Below, in pieces: positions 32,201 through 42,591 of a stretch of DNA of 64,000 nt. This DNA is from Trichopria drosophilae. Taxonomy: Eukaryota > Arthropoda > Insecta > Hymenoptera > Diapriidae. Position 1 is the stretch's first letter, and every line of letters starts with the position of its first letter. The stretch lies in the NCBI GenBank assembly GCA_030407085.1, contig CM059586.1, positions 92,191,501-92,255,500 of the forward strand, read 5' to 3'. Position numbers and translations under genes: made by a program. The notes beneath the pieces were generated by a model. It worked only from the letters and a program-made list of their open reading frames with translations, did not search any database and was not told where the DNA came from.

Positions 32201-33630
32201 TGCAATAATTGTTGCTACCCCGCAATCGTGAACGTGCCTGGAAGACCAAACACGTGGCCCTCATATCTAGACGGTAGTGGATATGTGTGAAAATATGTGA
32301 TTGCATGTGTATATGTGGAAGCATACCCGACCCTTTGGCTAAACAACTAGCACCTTCACAGGTGTTACCGTCTTTCTAACTATTGTATTTCTTAGGTTGG
32401 ATAGTGGTTATTAATCTTGGTAAAGTCAAGTAGGTATGTCGTGGTTCTACATTTTTTCGTTTCAGTAGACTATCTAACATTTCAAGCCGATCCATGTGGA
32501 AAACAAGTGTTATTATTACATAGGTAAATAGAATTATTAAATTCGCGCCAACTAATTATTCTAAGCATCTGAATGAGGAAATAGATGACTAATGCCTATA
32601 GATTACCGGGCTTGCTTAGACTTGCTTAACCTTACTGAGGAAAAAGAACTAATCTACACACTGATGCCAGTATCACATGCGGTCACGTACTCCTAGTATA
32701 GTTTGTCCTTTCTACCGTCTTTACGCTGCAGTAGTAAATAACATTGGTAAATTCCGAATAATGCGGAGGGCAACCAAAATATACTAGCTCAACCATGAGG
32801 ATTATTTCATCTCCAATTTTTTGGTCCGAATAAAATTACATGAAATGTGATAACGGTATGTGAGTAAAGCTGGCACCGTGGCCTAGCTTAAAGAAGTTAG
32901 CCAGCGTCTTCATCTGCAGAAGAAGGATTTTTAAAAATAGATGCAGGGGACTTTTTTTATGACATTGAGGGGAGCTTGTCAATAAATGGAAAATTGTTCC
33001 ACAAAATGAAAGAAAGTACCGGCCAGGGTTAATTATGAGATACCCTCTTCCCTCATATGATCAAACGAAACCTAATTACGCGATTTACAAAATCCAATCT
33101 TATAAAATATGAAATCATCCCGTGGTACAATAAATTCTTAACCTAGGTCAGTCGCTTTATAAAGAACGCTTTCATTATACCTAGTGGTCAATGACCCTGA
33201 CACCTCTGCCTCGGTATGAATATAAGCGCAGATTGTAAAACTCCTATTAAGGGCTCTATCCCACGGAAAACGTATAAGCTGCGTAAGAAGTAGAAATGAA
33301 ATATTGTACGAGAAAGCGATATATTTATCAAGATTCCGCTTGCAACAAGGGTCTCGTCCTATAATGAAGTAATTGATTAATTTCAGAACAACCCCCCACC
33401 CCTCAGGTCGTGGGGATCCACCGTACCCTGAAGCTCTGGTAGAAGTCTCGGGAAGAAATCTGAAGAAAATTACCGTCATGCATCTCGTGCGCTGGCGGTA
33501 CGTTAATCGTCGTGACAGAGACGTTCTTCCCTGCCTCCGCGGTGCGGGTCGGCATGGTCGATTGTGACTTCCAGGACTGCGCCGGAGGCCACCAGCCCGG
33601 GCCCTCCGTAGGCCCGCCTTGCTCTGACAT
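28965..33630 (-). CDS. Hr4: orphan nuclear receptor HR4 (NR6A family), complete coding region
   Basis: Five exons on the minus strand (33630-33474, 31705-31383, 31255-30899, 30813-29311, 29231-28965) join with matching phases and GT-AG borders into 868 codons. Residues about 439-504 are a two-zinc-finger DNA-binding domain with P-box CESCKG and the HR4-typical [20 protein letters not shown] and [20 protein letters not shown]. The C-terminal extension favours binding as a monomer to extended half-sites. The ligand-binding domain begins near 674 ([20 protein letters not shown]) and ends at 868 (LMELLRGDH). Ser/His-rich and Gln-rich linkers fill the rest. In Drosophila HR4 is an ecdysone-induced repressor that times ecdysone pulses and metamorphosis. 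HR4 is preferred over FTZ-F1 and E75 from the finger and extension sequence. Confidence 0.95.
29311..30813 (-). CDS. Hr4: Hr4 exon 4: DNA-binding domain and first half of ligand-binding domain
   Basis: The 501-codon exon runs from the acceptor (CTTTTCTCAG before 30813) to the donor after EYVAMK (AAG/GTATTG). It carries a Ser/His-rich region, both zinc fingers, the HR4-specific [18 protein letters not shown] block, a Ser-rich hinge and ligand-binding-domain helices 3-7. Confidence 0.95.
30899..31255 (-). CDS. Hr4: Hr4 exon 3: N-terminal Gln-rich region
   Basis: 119 codons in phase 0 at both ends, from [13 protein letters not shown] to HTRSQ (donor CAA/GTATGT). It includes a Gln/His run ([14 protein letters not shown]) and the motif IKPEPDF, which resembles a sumoylation site (PIKPEPDF); that function is not shown. 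Confidence 0.9.
31383..31705 (-). CDS. Hr4: Hr4 exon 2: acidic and basic N-terminal region
   Basis: It starts after TTGTTCTTAG with 2 nt of a split Gly codon and ends TNQ at CAG/GTATTT. It contains Ser/Thr-rich sequence, an acidic [11 protein letters not shown] stretch and a basic RTKKKRDRS cluster that could be a nuclear localisation signal. Confidence 0.88.
31706..33473. other. Hr4 intron 1
   Basis: 1.77 kb without recognisable element or exon. The longest frame (31813-32208, plus strand) has no family features. Confidence 0.6.
33474..33630 (-). CDS. Hr4: Hr4 exon 1 with start codon
   Basis: ATG at 33630-33628 opens [14 protein letters not shown], and the exon ends HEMHDG at GACG/GTAATT. 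The single G it leaves completes the Gly codon whose other two bases begin exon 2, and the exon is 52 codons open. An in-frame TGA lies upstream of the ATG. Higher GC than the surroundings also fits coding sequence. A relation to known HR4 N-termini could not be checked. Confidence 0.72.
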
Positions 33631-34767
33631 TCTCAGCTGGCCGCGGTCCACCGCGCGCCGGCTATAATTTGCACGTCAACTCGACGTTGCCTCACGATGA
33701 CGTTGACGATTCGCGCCGAGTTTCTCAGCATCCTGAGCCGGCCGACTGACGATCCACGGCCTGCCGGACGATCAAACGATGAAGCTCGGAGACGCCGAAG
33801 GCTTTCTGTTGCTAGCTCGAAGTCTGAAACAAGAATAGAATTTATTTCATTTTTTTACATAAAACCACGACATGTAATTTCGCGACAAGGATCGAATAGC
33901 CGTTGAAAAGAACATAATAGCTAAATCTATTTGAGGAATAAAGTTCTAATCATCTTTAGATTTTATACATAGGTTAGTAATCAGAGAACTCATTTGTTGA
34001 ATGATAATCGCATAGATAAATTTTAATAAAACAAATATATAGTTTTATGACATCAATGTATACGAAGCATGCTGATTGCCCTGTGAAAAATACCCGTACG
34101 AACGACGTAATCTTTTCGTGGAATCTCGCTTTTGAATCCGACGACCACATCCGTTTCCTTTTATTCGTTTTCGTTGAAGCCGCGCTTTTATACGGTAACG
34201 AACTTCAAATATTCGGAACTATGTTATGAACGACGAAAGGTCATTTGCCAACGGTCATTTTACGATCCAGTAGAATACGAAAACGTGTTGGGAATTTTTA
34301 GGTTCATTTCAAATTCCGCGTAATCATTTTTCGACAAATCAGCAATAAATTTTCTTCATTCTGAAGGGGAGATTTAGTAGTCAACTTGATTTTTACAGAT
34401 TCTTGTAATAATAAAGCATCATGAGTTACTATTTGTTATGACCAAAAACACTTATCTATCTAGGAATTTTTAGTGGTAGCATTATCGAAATGGGTTTCGA
34501 CTAGGAACATCTGAGGTCTTTCTGGCATTCGTTAAGTGATCTAACGATGAAACTTTGTCTATACGAACGCACTACTTGCAAAAAATTCACTTTCCAGTTC
34601 ACTCTTCTGTAGTCGTTTATCGTTACCTAAGTCTTCGATGCGTAGACCACTTAATTTCTATATAAACAAAGTTAGCTATTTTGCTCCGTGTACTTCGCTT
34701 TGAACGCGTCAAATTTCCCTATACTATTGAAGACGTCAACATAGATACAATAAGAAGTAAAGTAAAT
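33631..34767. promoter_or_regulatory. upstream region of Hr4, GC-rich near the start codon
   Basis: 33631-33830 is GC-rich and CpG-containing and probably holds 5' UTR. No TATA box or initiator can be assigned with confidence. The rest is AT-rich without a gene. Confidence 0.35.
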
Positions 34768-35220
34768 GACCAAATCAGCATGTGGATTTTTAATCAATTA
34801 CTAGGATTTGAGAAATACCGCAACTTCGACTGATGGGTGTGTGGATTCAAACAGGATGTATCAGAGACGTTTTTGAAGTCCATATATGAGCTTCATAAAG
34901 CAAAGTTGGAGTTTAGCTTGTGGAATAATAAGGAAAGTATAAGGACATTGATGGACTGCAAGTAGGTAAAACAGCAATTACACCCTCATAATTTATGATC
35001 TTCTGTGAAATAGTAGCAAACAAAAACCAAATTTGATCTGGATTTATAACCAGTTACTGGGATTTAGAAATTCCTTACGTTCGCGTGATGAGTGGATAGA
35101 GTCAAACGGGGCAAGTTAAGAAGAAGTGTTAAAAGCTTGATAAGCAAGCGTTTAGCTCCTACATCGAGGAAAGTTAGAGATTAGCTCATGGCATAAGAAA
35201 AAATAGTACTGGAATGAAAG
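34768..35220 (+). repeat. two diverged tandem copies of about 255 bp
   Basis: The segment from CAAATCAGCATGTGGATT to ACTGCAAGTAGG recurs from about 35028 (CAAATTTGATCTGGATTTAT, AACCAGTTACTGGGATTTAG) to GAAAGTAGG. The copies are old and diverged, with no coding frame. Confidence 0.55.
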
Positions 35221-35689
35221 TAGGCGCCAACCCATATGGTCAGTTATTCCAGACTAATTTATGGTTTTACACTGGGACCTATATCAACAGATGGTCAGTG
35301 GTCAGACGTCGACACACTGAACCTATGACTAAGGTATAATAAGAAAGGTATCGTAAATAAGTGGATACGCAGGACACAGCTAATCACAGAGTTGAAGGAT
35401 TCCATGACGTGCGTATTGAGGTGGCCAATATTAAGGACTGTTATTGCTCTCGGTTAGAAACCTTCAACATCATGATTGGATAATGCAATTTTCTTGATCG
35501 TCCTGAGCATTGTTATGTCCGTCATTATTCTACCTTAACCAAAACAACATAGCCATTTTGGCTGAATTTTACCATGCAACTCAAAATGTGATGAGACCTG
35601 CTGTACATGGATTACCATCTATAGTTATTTTTCCTTGTTATAATTGATGAATGCGGATGAAATGATAAACGCACGCTGAAAGCGTTGAA

Positions 35690-36080
35690 CCTAAAGGAGG
35701 CAGCGCAGCGAATGTGATGCATAGTTCGGTGGGCTCTTTTCTGATGAGGAGATGGTGGGTCTAGAGAGGGGAAGGTGGAAAGAGGATGAAGCAACGACGA
35801 TCGCGGTGGGGGCGAGCTTTCCGGAGCGTGCATAACGGTCGTCTCGCAAGGCCGGCCCACTTCCGGTCCGGCGGACGACCTTCGCGCGGAAACGGACACG
35901 CACATGGTAGCTACCACTTATATGTACGATATCCCAATACGCAAGCGCGATGGAGAGCAAGTCACGACAGAGAACAGACGGAGGGTCAGACGGGCCGACG
36001 ACTAACCGGCCGGTGGACTATCGCGGCTGATGTTCGCGTGTTTATGCACGACCTACTATGTGTCGTGTCTCATCCTATCT
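35690..36080. promoter_or_regulatory. GC-rich patch 2 kb upstream of Hr4 exon 1
   Basis: A clear GC/CpG increase over its surroundings, with open frames in several phases on both strands, which is what GC-rich non-coding DNA gives. It could be a promoter or a 5' UTR exon of Hr4. Confidence 0.3.
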
Positions 36081-36226
36081 AAGCAACCAGTCAGCATTAC
36101 TTTCCAATTGTCATTATCGGTACAACTTCACAAAGATATGGACACCCTAAAAAAAATTCAATGATTTCTTACGATTATTTGACAACTTTGCAGTACCCTA
36201 ATACTTTCTCGTTCACTAATGTATGT

Positions 36227-36461
36227 CTTTTTTTTTAATATTATTTTACATGGACTTTTGTGAACCCACATGGGACTAAATCGCGACGGGACCTTCAGTT
36301 TATGAAGGTGGAATCCGAACCACCTGAGCTTTGGCGTTATTAGACACTTATAAACAAATACAGAGGTGTCCCAATGACAGATGGCAGAGGCCGGGATCGA
36401 ACCAGGGTTTTCTGATTACGAAGCCGATAATCTACCAACTGAGCCACTGCTGCTCCTACTT
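36227..36461 (-). mobile_element. tRNA-derived SINE
   Basis: On the minus strand the head (36455-36381) has a perfect A box (TGGCTCAGTTGG) and B box (GGTTCGATCC) in a tRNA-like layout with CTTCGTAA in the anticodon-loop position, tentatively Thr(CGU). A 130-bp tRNA-unrelated body follows and ends in an A-rich tail (TATTAAAAAAAAA). ATGTATGT flanks both sides (36219-36226, 36462-36469), a short target duplication. The body contains a second B-box-like hairpin (AGGTGGTTCGGATTCCACCT, 36325-36306). The acceptor and anticodon stems pair imperfectly, so this is not a functional tRNA gene. Confidence 0.85.
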
Positions 36462-36564
36462 ATGTATGTTCAATAATTTTCGGTCAAAGTTTAAGGAGTC
36501 GTCATGATCAGACTGACCAGATATGATGAGGTTTCGAAAAAACACACGTTTTTTACGCGTGCAG

Positions 36565-36722
36565 GAAAAACCGACAATCGAAAAGCCGACAGTCAAAAAA
36601 CCGATACTTAAAAAAATACTGTCCGCTTGCCGATGTGTCTATTTTGTGTGTGTCGGATTTTCGATTGTAGGTTTTTTACTATCGGTTTTTTGACCAATCG
36701 GCTTTTTGATTTGTTAGTTTTT
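36565..36722. repeat. fold-back built from AAAAACCGA units
   Basis: The left arm 36565-36606 carries three units of about 15 nt (AAAAACCGACAATC, AAAGCCGACAGTC, AAAAACCGATA). The right arm 36680-36722 is their diverged inverse. Confidence 0.65.
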
Positions 36723-36789
36723 CATCCCGCGCCCAATAAAATAAGTCTCAAACTCCTTTTTAACTCTGATGGGAACATGCTGACTACGC

Positions 36790-37240
36790 TAAGTCAATTA
36801 TTTTTAAGTCCATTCGTCTTTTACGATATTACCGTTGACATTGAAGAAAAGGCATATAACCTTTTTTCAGAGAAATGGACCGTCTATCTCTTTTTTGCAA
36901 ACGTTTTTTTATGCGCTTTGTATTGTTGAAAAAAAATGGAAAAAAGCGTTGTATTTAGTATTTCTTGATCGACCGTCTTAATGTAGTATCGATACACTCC
37001 AAAAACTGATCAAATCTACTTTGACTATGTCAAGCAAAAGCTTCGGTTCAACATTTAAATCTTCTTTTAAGTCTTTCCGTTCATGAGTTACAACGTACCC
37101 AAAATACTGTACAGGTGATTTTTTTTTTCATTTCCATTCGACTTTTAGGACATTGCCGTTGATTTTACAAAGATTATATAGTCTTTTTTGTAGAGAATTT
37201 GGTGCTTTGTCACTTTGTAGGGAACATTTGTGTGCCAATT
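36790..37240. repeat. dispersed repeat family, two units
   Basis: TCGTCTTTTACGATATTACC at 36815 and TCGACTTTTAGGACATTGCC at 37138 are each followed by CGTTGA, TATA and TTTTTT with AGAGAA(A/T)TT. Two more units lie at 47360-47560. The type of repeat is unknown. Confidence 0.5.
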
Positions 37241-39975
37241 GTCTTTTTAAAAATAAATGCAAACAACTTGTTTATTTTAGCCGGTCTATTTCGATCTATC
37301 CCAAAAACTAATCAGATGTAAGTTAGGCCATACCAAACAAGAACATCTGACCTATTTTTTATAATCCGTTTTTCCGTTTTCGAGTTATCGCGTGTACAAA
37401 AATGTGCCACATACAGACGGACGAACATAGGTAGGCTCAAGATCAGGCATAAACTTTTTTTTGTTGAAATCTATAGGGCCCGAAATGTCGACACACGCTG
37501 AAAAACTATAACGATAACTGCGACCATCATGAGCCATTGTAAGGAACAAATTGATTTTGGTTCAATTGTCACCTATACTTACTAGTGCATCGTCAATTGA
37601 TCGAAAAACAATTGATTGAAACAATTAATCCAAGAACGAAGTGGTCGAAAAACAATTTTAACCCAAGTTCAGAGAGGGCACGACTGTGCCTTATTCTTCA
37701 ATTAAACTAAACTCAGTTTACACTTAGAGAACGCGAATGGCCCCCTCTGACACTCAGAAGTAGTTTAACACTAAAAGTGAAAGATTTTTGATCATTTGCG
37801 CTTTATGATAAATTGACGTAGAGTCATACATGCCTGATTGGAGGTTAGACTGGTATTAAAAAAAGGAGGCATGCAGAAACCTCTTAGCTTATTACCTGGA
37901 GAGTTTATGATTTATTCTTTATTTCCAATGAAAAAATTCCTGACCTCGGTGGTGTTTACGTGCTGGGGACTGCGTCTCGCATCTCCTTTGTTCTAGTACT
38001 CTAACCTCCAATCGTGTGGGAATGGATGGAAATCAAATCAAAGTGATATTTTGTGTTCTTATATCTGTCAAGAAACTTTCTTCTCTTCGACATTTGGAAT
38101 TGTCATGCCTAGCAGGAACATCTTATGGGCAATTTATGAGCTGAGCCGTTTATTATGAGAGGAAAAAACGAAAAAAATCAAATCTTTTTTGTAGACAGTT
38201 TTTCGCCTCAAAGTTTTTATTCGAAATATTTTTTCGTATGATTTATTTTTTCAAAATAAAGTAGTTAATAACACGTGTTTTTTCGAAATGTCGGCCTAAC
38301 CACAACGGAAATTTTAATTAGGAAGCAAACATTAATGAGAAGCCATCATTTTCAGACTAGCCAAGTTTTTCTGAAGTTTTCAAATTCTTCTAAAGAGTTC
38401 TCAAATCCAATTTTTGATGCATTCTTTAAATTTTCTAGCACAACATAAATGATTTAGAAATATTGAAGAGTATTCAGGTTTGAATATCGCTTGCTATTTA
38501 CAATAAATAGATTAAGTTCGAACAGGAAACAACAATGGAGAAAGAAGTTCATTTCTTTCCGTAATAAGTAGAAACACTTTGGATGCGAATGTTCTGCAGC
38601 ATTCTGCATTCGTTATTAAACTATCAATTGAGACAGATTTATATGTCAACCCTGATCACTGAGAATTTAAGCACATTAGGTAATTGGTCCAGTTGTGCAT
38701 AACATCCTGTCAACTTGCCAACAATAAAAAATGAAAAGACAATTGAGAATAAGAAAGATGTATCAATTATGTCCACAACATGAAGAAGATTTCAATTTGT
38801 GATTTGTATTTAAAATTAATTTATTATCATGAGCTGCTAAAGAAAATATGTATTATATCTTGTCTAGTGATCATCCACAGCAACGATAGATTCTTGAAGA
38901 ATAGTTAAATACACTAGATAAATACTAAAATATATTGAATTGAGTGATTTTATAGGGTCACTTGTTCACGTCACAAGAAGTAAAAATTACATGTGACTAT
39001 TATTTAAACCAATAATGATTGGATTCTAATGCGATATTTGTCTACTTTTCGAAATACCGTATTGTTCCTTTATGCCTCAGATTTCTGCTATTTTTGTAAT
39101 GCAAGTTAGAGAGCACTTGAAATATATTATACATATTATACAAGCGGTTCAAGTTCAAAGCGTAATAATGTCTGGAAGAAGAGGTCGTTTGTTTGTTTAC
39201 ATTTCGAGCGTCTCTTTCGTTTCGGGATTCGCAGAATTTACCCGCCTCAACAATTCCAAAACGTACAGTCGCTATAAATAAATAATAAATCGAAAACTTT
39301 TTTCTAAAATATACCTACACATAAAATATTGTAACGTGTGTTTTGAATTTTCGTTAGTTTCACGAAATTTTTCTGTGTCTCCCATGCACAAGGGAAAAAA
39401 CAATTACTTGATTATTATTCTTTTCTTATGCCTTAGTTCTATCACATGGTCAAAATATCTACATTTTCCACGGTCAGCTTAAGTTATTATCAAAATTCAA
39501 ATAAACCAAGATTTTATTTCAGGAATGTTTTCTAGGATAAAAAAGAAATTTGATTTTTTTGTTAAATTCGATAAATATATGGCTTTGATAAGATTTCTTG
39601 CAAATTATTATCTTAAAAACCCTTTGTTAGTTCATAGGTTTTCATATGGCACATTGTATCGGTGCTGCCGGCATTGTCGATCGCAAAGTAACTATTTCTT
39701 AGTGGATAAATATTTGAAAGGAAAAAAATATACTTTTTGGAAGTGAATACCACTACACAACAACAGCGACCTCAAGGTTTTGAAGATTCAATAAGAACAT
39801 AGTTCCTAATACCTAGTAAGACAAAATTTTGTCGTAGCATAATGAGCTCGAAAAATATAATTTAGGTTCAGACATTTATTGGTTCTTTGGCATAACACTA
39901 TGAACCTATTTTGTAATTTATTTAAAAAGGAGATATCGGACGGAAAAACATTGTTTAAGAAAACTACGCGAGCTG
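37241..39975. other. AT-rich intergenic DNA
   Basis: No gene, clear repeat or RNA is recognised; short random frames only. Confidence 0.5.
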
Positions 39976-40075
39976 CAGTGTTGCCAGTTTAAGGGGATTT
40001 GAGGTTGTGGTTGTGTAAAATTTTTGTCTAGCTTCTGCCGCTATCATAAAAAATCTCCCTAAACTGGTAACCCTG
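39976..40075. mobile_element. 100-bp MITE with CAGNGTTRCCAGTTTA ends
   Basis: CAGTGTTGCCAGTTTAAGGG and CCCTAAACTGGTAACCCTG are inverted ends continuing into GATTT/AAATC. No clear target duplication. Confidence 0.6.
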
Positions 40076-42568
40076 ATGACAAGTGAGAATAAGAACTCGT
40101 TAAGCGTGGGTAATTCACCTATCACAACTCGTGGAATGCAAAAAACGAGTCTGAATTCTACACCCCACTCAGATAAAGATCAAATTTTATCTAAACTAAT
40201 CCACAAGTCTTAGTATATAAAATTTTACTCCACAAGCTATATGAACGTAACATGACTTAAGTAGATATCACTACAAATCTTTTTCCATTCTGTTATATAT
40301 TTAAAATACCAAAAGTATGTCTGGGTTTTAGGGTCTGATATATGAATTTAGTAAGAATTTTAACAATGATGGTAGAAGATTAGCCTGTTCCTAGTATTTT
40401 ACTAAATCCCGCTCACTTAGCATTACCAATTTTAGGAAGATATTTGTATCAAATAATATAGGGATGGATAACTTACGTAGAATCATCTGCCGTTCTCTGA
40501 TAAAACGCAGCTAGCCCCGTATATATCGTGCAGGGAATGCCTTCAAAGGAGTTATTAGAACGTAATTAAGAGCGGGTTGCAACGAATAAATAATCTATCG
40601 CACGTAGACTTACTAGAACATTACGGATACGTTAGTGGTTACTGCATGTTAAAAGCCAGCGAGAGTTCATTTCTGGGCCTCGTGCATTTAGCTTCGCGCG
40701 TTCGCTGGACGGCCTTGGGATGTAGACTTTCTTACAGCAAATTTATTATTATCCTGTATCGCTTATTTATGCGATACAGACATGCAACGCTACAATATTC
40801 CGCTAAGTGAAGGTGTCGGGTTACAACGATGATCGTCGTAAAGCTTTCTAAGTTTTTCTTGAGTAACCCGTGCGGTTCGCGTTCGGATGACGTAAAATAT
40901 CGCGCATTCGTATGTCATATTCAATACGGTAGCTTTCGCGTAATTGCGATTGCGTTTAACATTCTACTTTCAGAATGCGAAATATCTTAGGACTGTATCG
41001 AGTTTTTGTCTCCGCATACTGTCCACATCCAGTGGAGGTATTGTTAAAGGGAGATATACGCCTAGCAGGGTCAAAAACTGGATTTTTCTAGTTTTTCAGT
41101 TTCCTAGAGCTCCAGATCTCAAGGATGTTCTGTGAAGTTAAGTACACGGAGCACAATTTCCAACGAAATTATATGTGGCTTCCACCAGACGGTTAAATAT
41201 GTCGATTAATCATTGGATGCTTGCAACATCTTAGCGAACAATGACTGGCACCAGTCATGATGATGACTTTATGGTATCTTGGCTTTTCAATGCAGTGGAA
41301 GCGGTATTGATCGCCGAAAAAGTGGTTACTGTACAAAATTCTCAAAGACAAAAATTCCGCGACAGAATCCTCGAATTCAAAGTCTTCTACCACTAAAATC
41401 CCCACATTAAAATCGATGTTTGCTACGCGTAGAAATTATAGAGACTGAAATCAGAGTTTGTACTTTTAGGCAGACAAACTTCCGTTTTGATATTTCAAAT
41501 AGTTTCTCTTAAACAAAAATTTACTAAACATATCTTTCATCTGGTCTTGGATTTAATCAAAAAACAATGGTTTACATTTTCACTTCCGAGCTCTAATATT
41601 ACTTTGCTGTAAAGACTGTACGTATCACTGAAACCAATAATTTATAAGTCTTTCCTTGCACCAAACAGTACATCTGTTTGACGACGTCCTCAGACACTAC
41701 TCAAGACTTCAGAAAGTCTGCTTCTATCTTATTATTATTTTCTTTAAGACATTCTTAGGTTACAGGACGACAAGGAAATTAACAGGGAGACAAAAGAGAG
41801 CATCTCGATGCCCTAAAGAGCTCCTGAGGACGTCGTAGTAGAGAAAACTGGCAATACCTTTCTCAACATTCATGTATATTAATACCAATTGTCATTTTCG
41901 AAAGATATGAAATGACAATATAAGAACTTAGAAACGGCATGAATTACAAACAGATTTTTCGACCTCCGTCGTAAAAGCAGCGCGTAAAATAGGCTCATAA
42001 AATGCGCATAATGAATCATTTTATAATCACAATGAATTTAATTATTTACTCATTTGCGCGAAGTCTTTATGCAGATAATAAAGACTCTATAAACTTAAAC
42101 CTGAGTACAGAAAGAGTATAAAATGATTTCCATCTACATTAATTTCATTAGTCACACCAATAAACATGTCGTTAGTAAACTTCAATACAAATCTCGAATT
42201 AATTATGATAACATCGCGCAAAATCAACCTTCTTGCACAATTATTCTTCTTAAGTATTACTTTATAACTATGTAATGCAAATGTAATATTCCACACATTG
42301 GCGTCCGCGGTGATAGATTATTACACGTTTCTTGTTTTCTTCATCGAAAATGAATAGATCATTGGAATGGCTAATTTTTTTTCACTGCTTCTTCAAGCGT
42401 TTAAGTACGTACACGCATGGGAAAGGATTAAACTTTCGATTAACGAGTTTCAAAGTATCTCTCGCAAATCGACACTTACTTCTTTCGAAAAGATTCTTTC
42501 CTTTTACTTCGAACAGAAGCTTCAATTTATGATTCCATGATCAAGCGATTTGGCTAGTATATAAAGAT
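40076..42568. other. intergenic DNA with one dispersed repeat
   Basis: 41144-41362 is related to 61682-61893. An inverted 12-mer (CGACGTCCTCAG) occurs near 41682 and 41823. No gene. Confidence 0.45.
41144..41362 (+). repeat. dispersed repeat copy A
   Basis: CACGGAGCACAATTTCCAAC, then GCGAACAAT, TGATGATGACTTTATGG, TTTCAATG and CGCCGAAAAAGTG occur in the same order and spacing in 61682-61893. Confidence 0.6.
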
Positions 42569-42591
42569 TATATATATATATATATATATAA
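42569..42591. repeat. (TA)n microsatellite
   Basis: About eleven perfect TA units. Confidence 0.9.

Noticed and set aside
31813..32208. 131-codon plus-strand frame in Hr4 intron 1
   Set aside because: Atypical composition, no domain, and it lies in an intron of the opposite strand.
32866..32930. tRNA-like fold (TAGC...GTTA arm and TCTTC-ATCTGCA-GAAGA arm)
   Set aside because: No T-arm or B box and no acceptor stem; probably chance.
35741..35790. Second hammerhead candidate starting at CTGATGAG
   Set aside because: No GAAA box at a suitable distance and no flanking stems.
36381..36455. Functional tRNA-Thr gene on the minus strand
   Set aside because: Acceptor and anticodon stems do not pair well, and the head continues into a SINE body with an A-rich tail.
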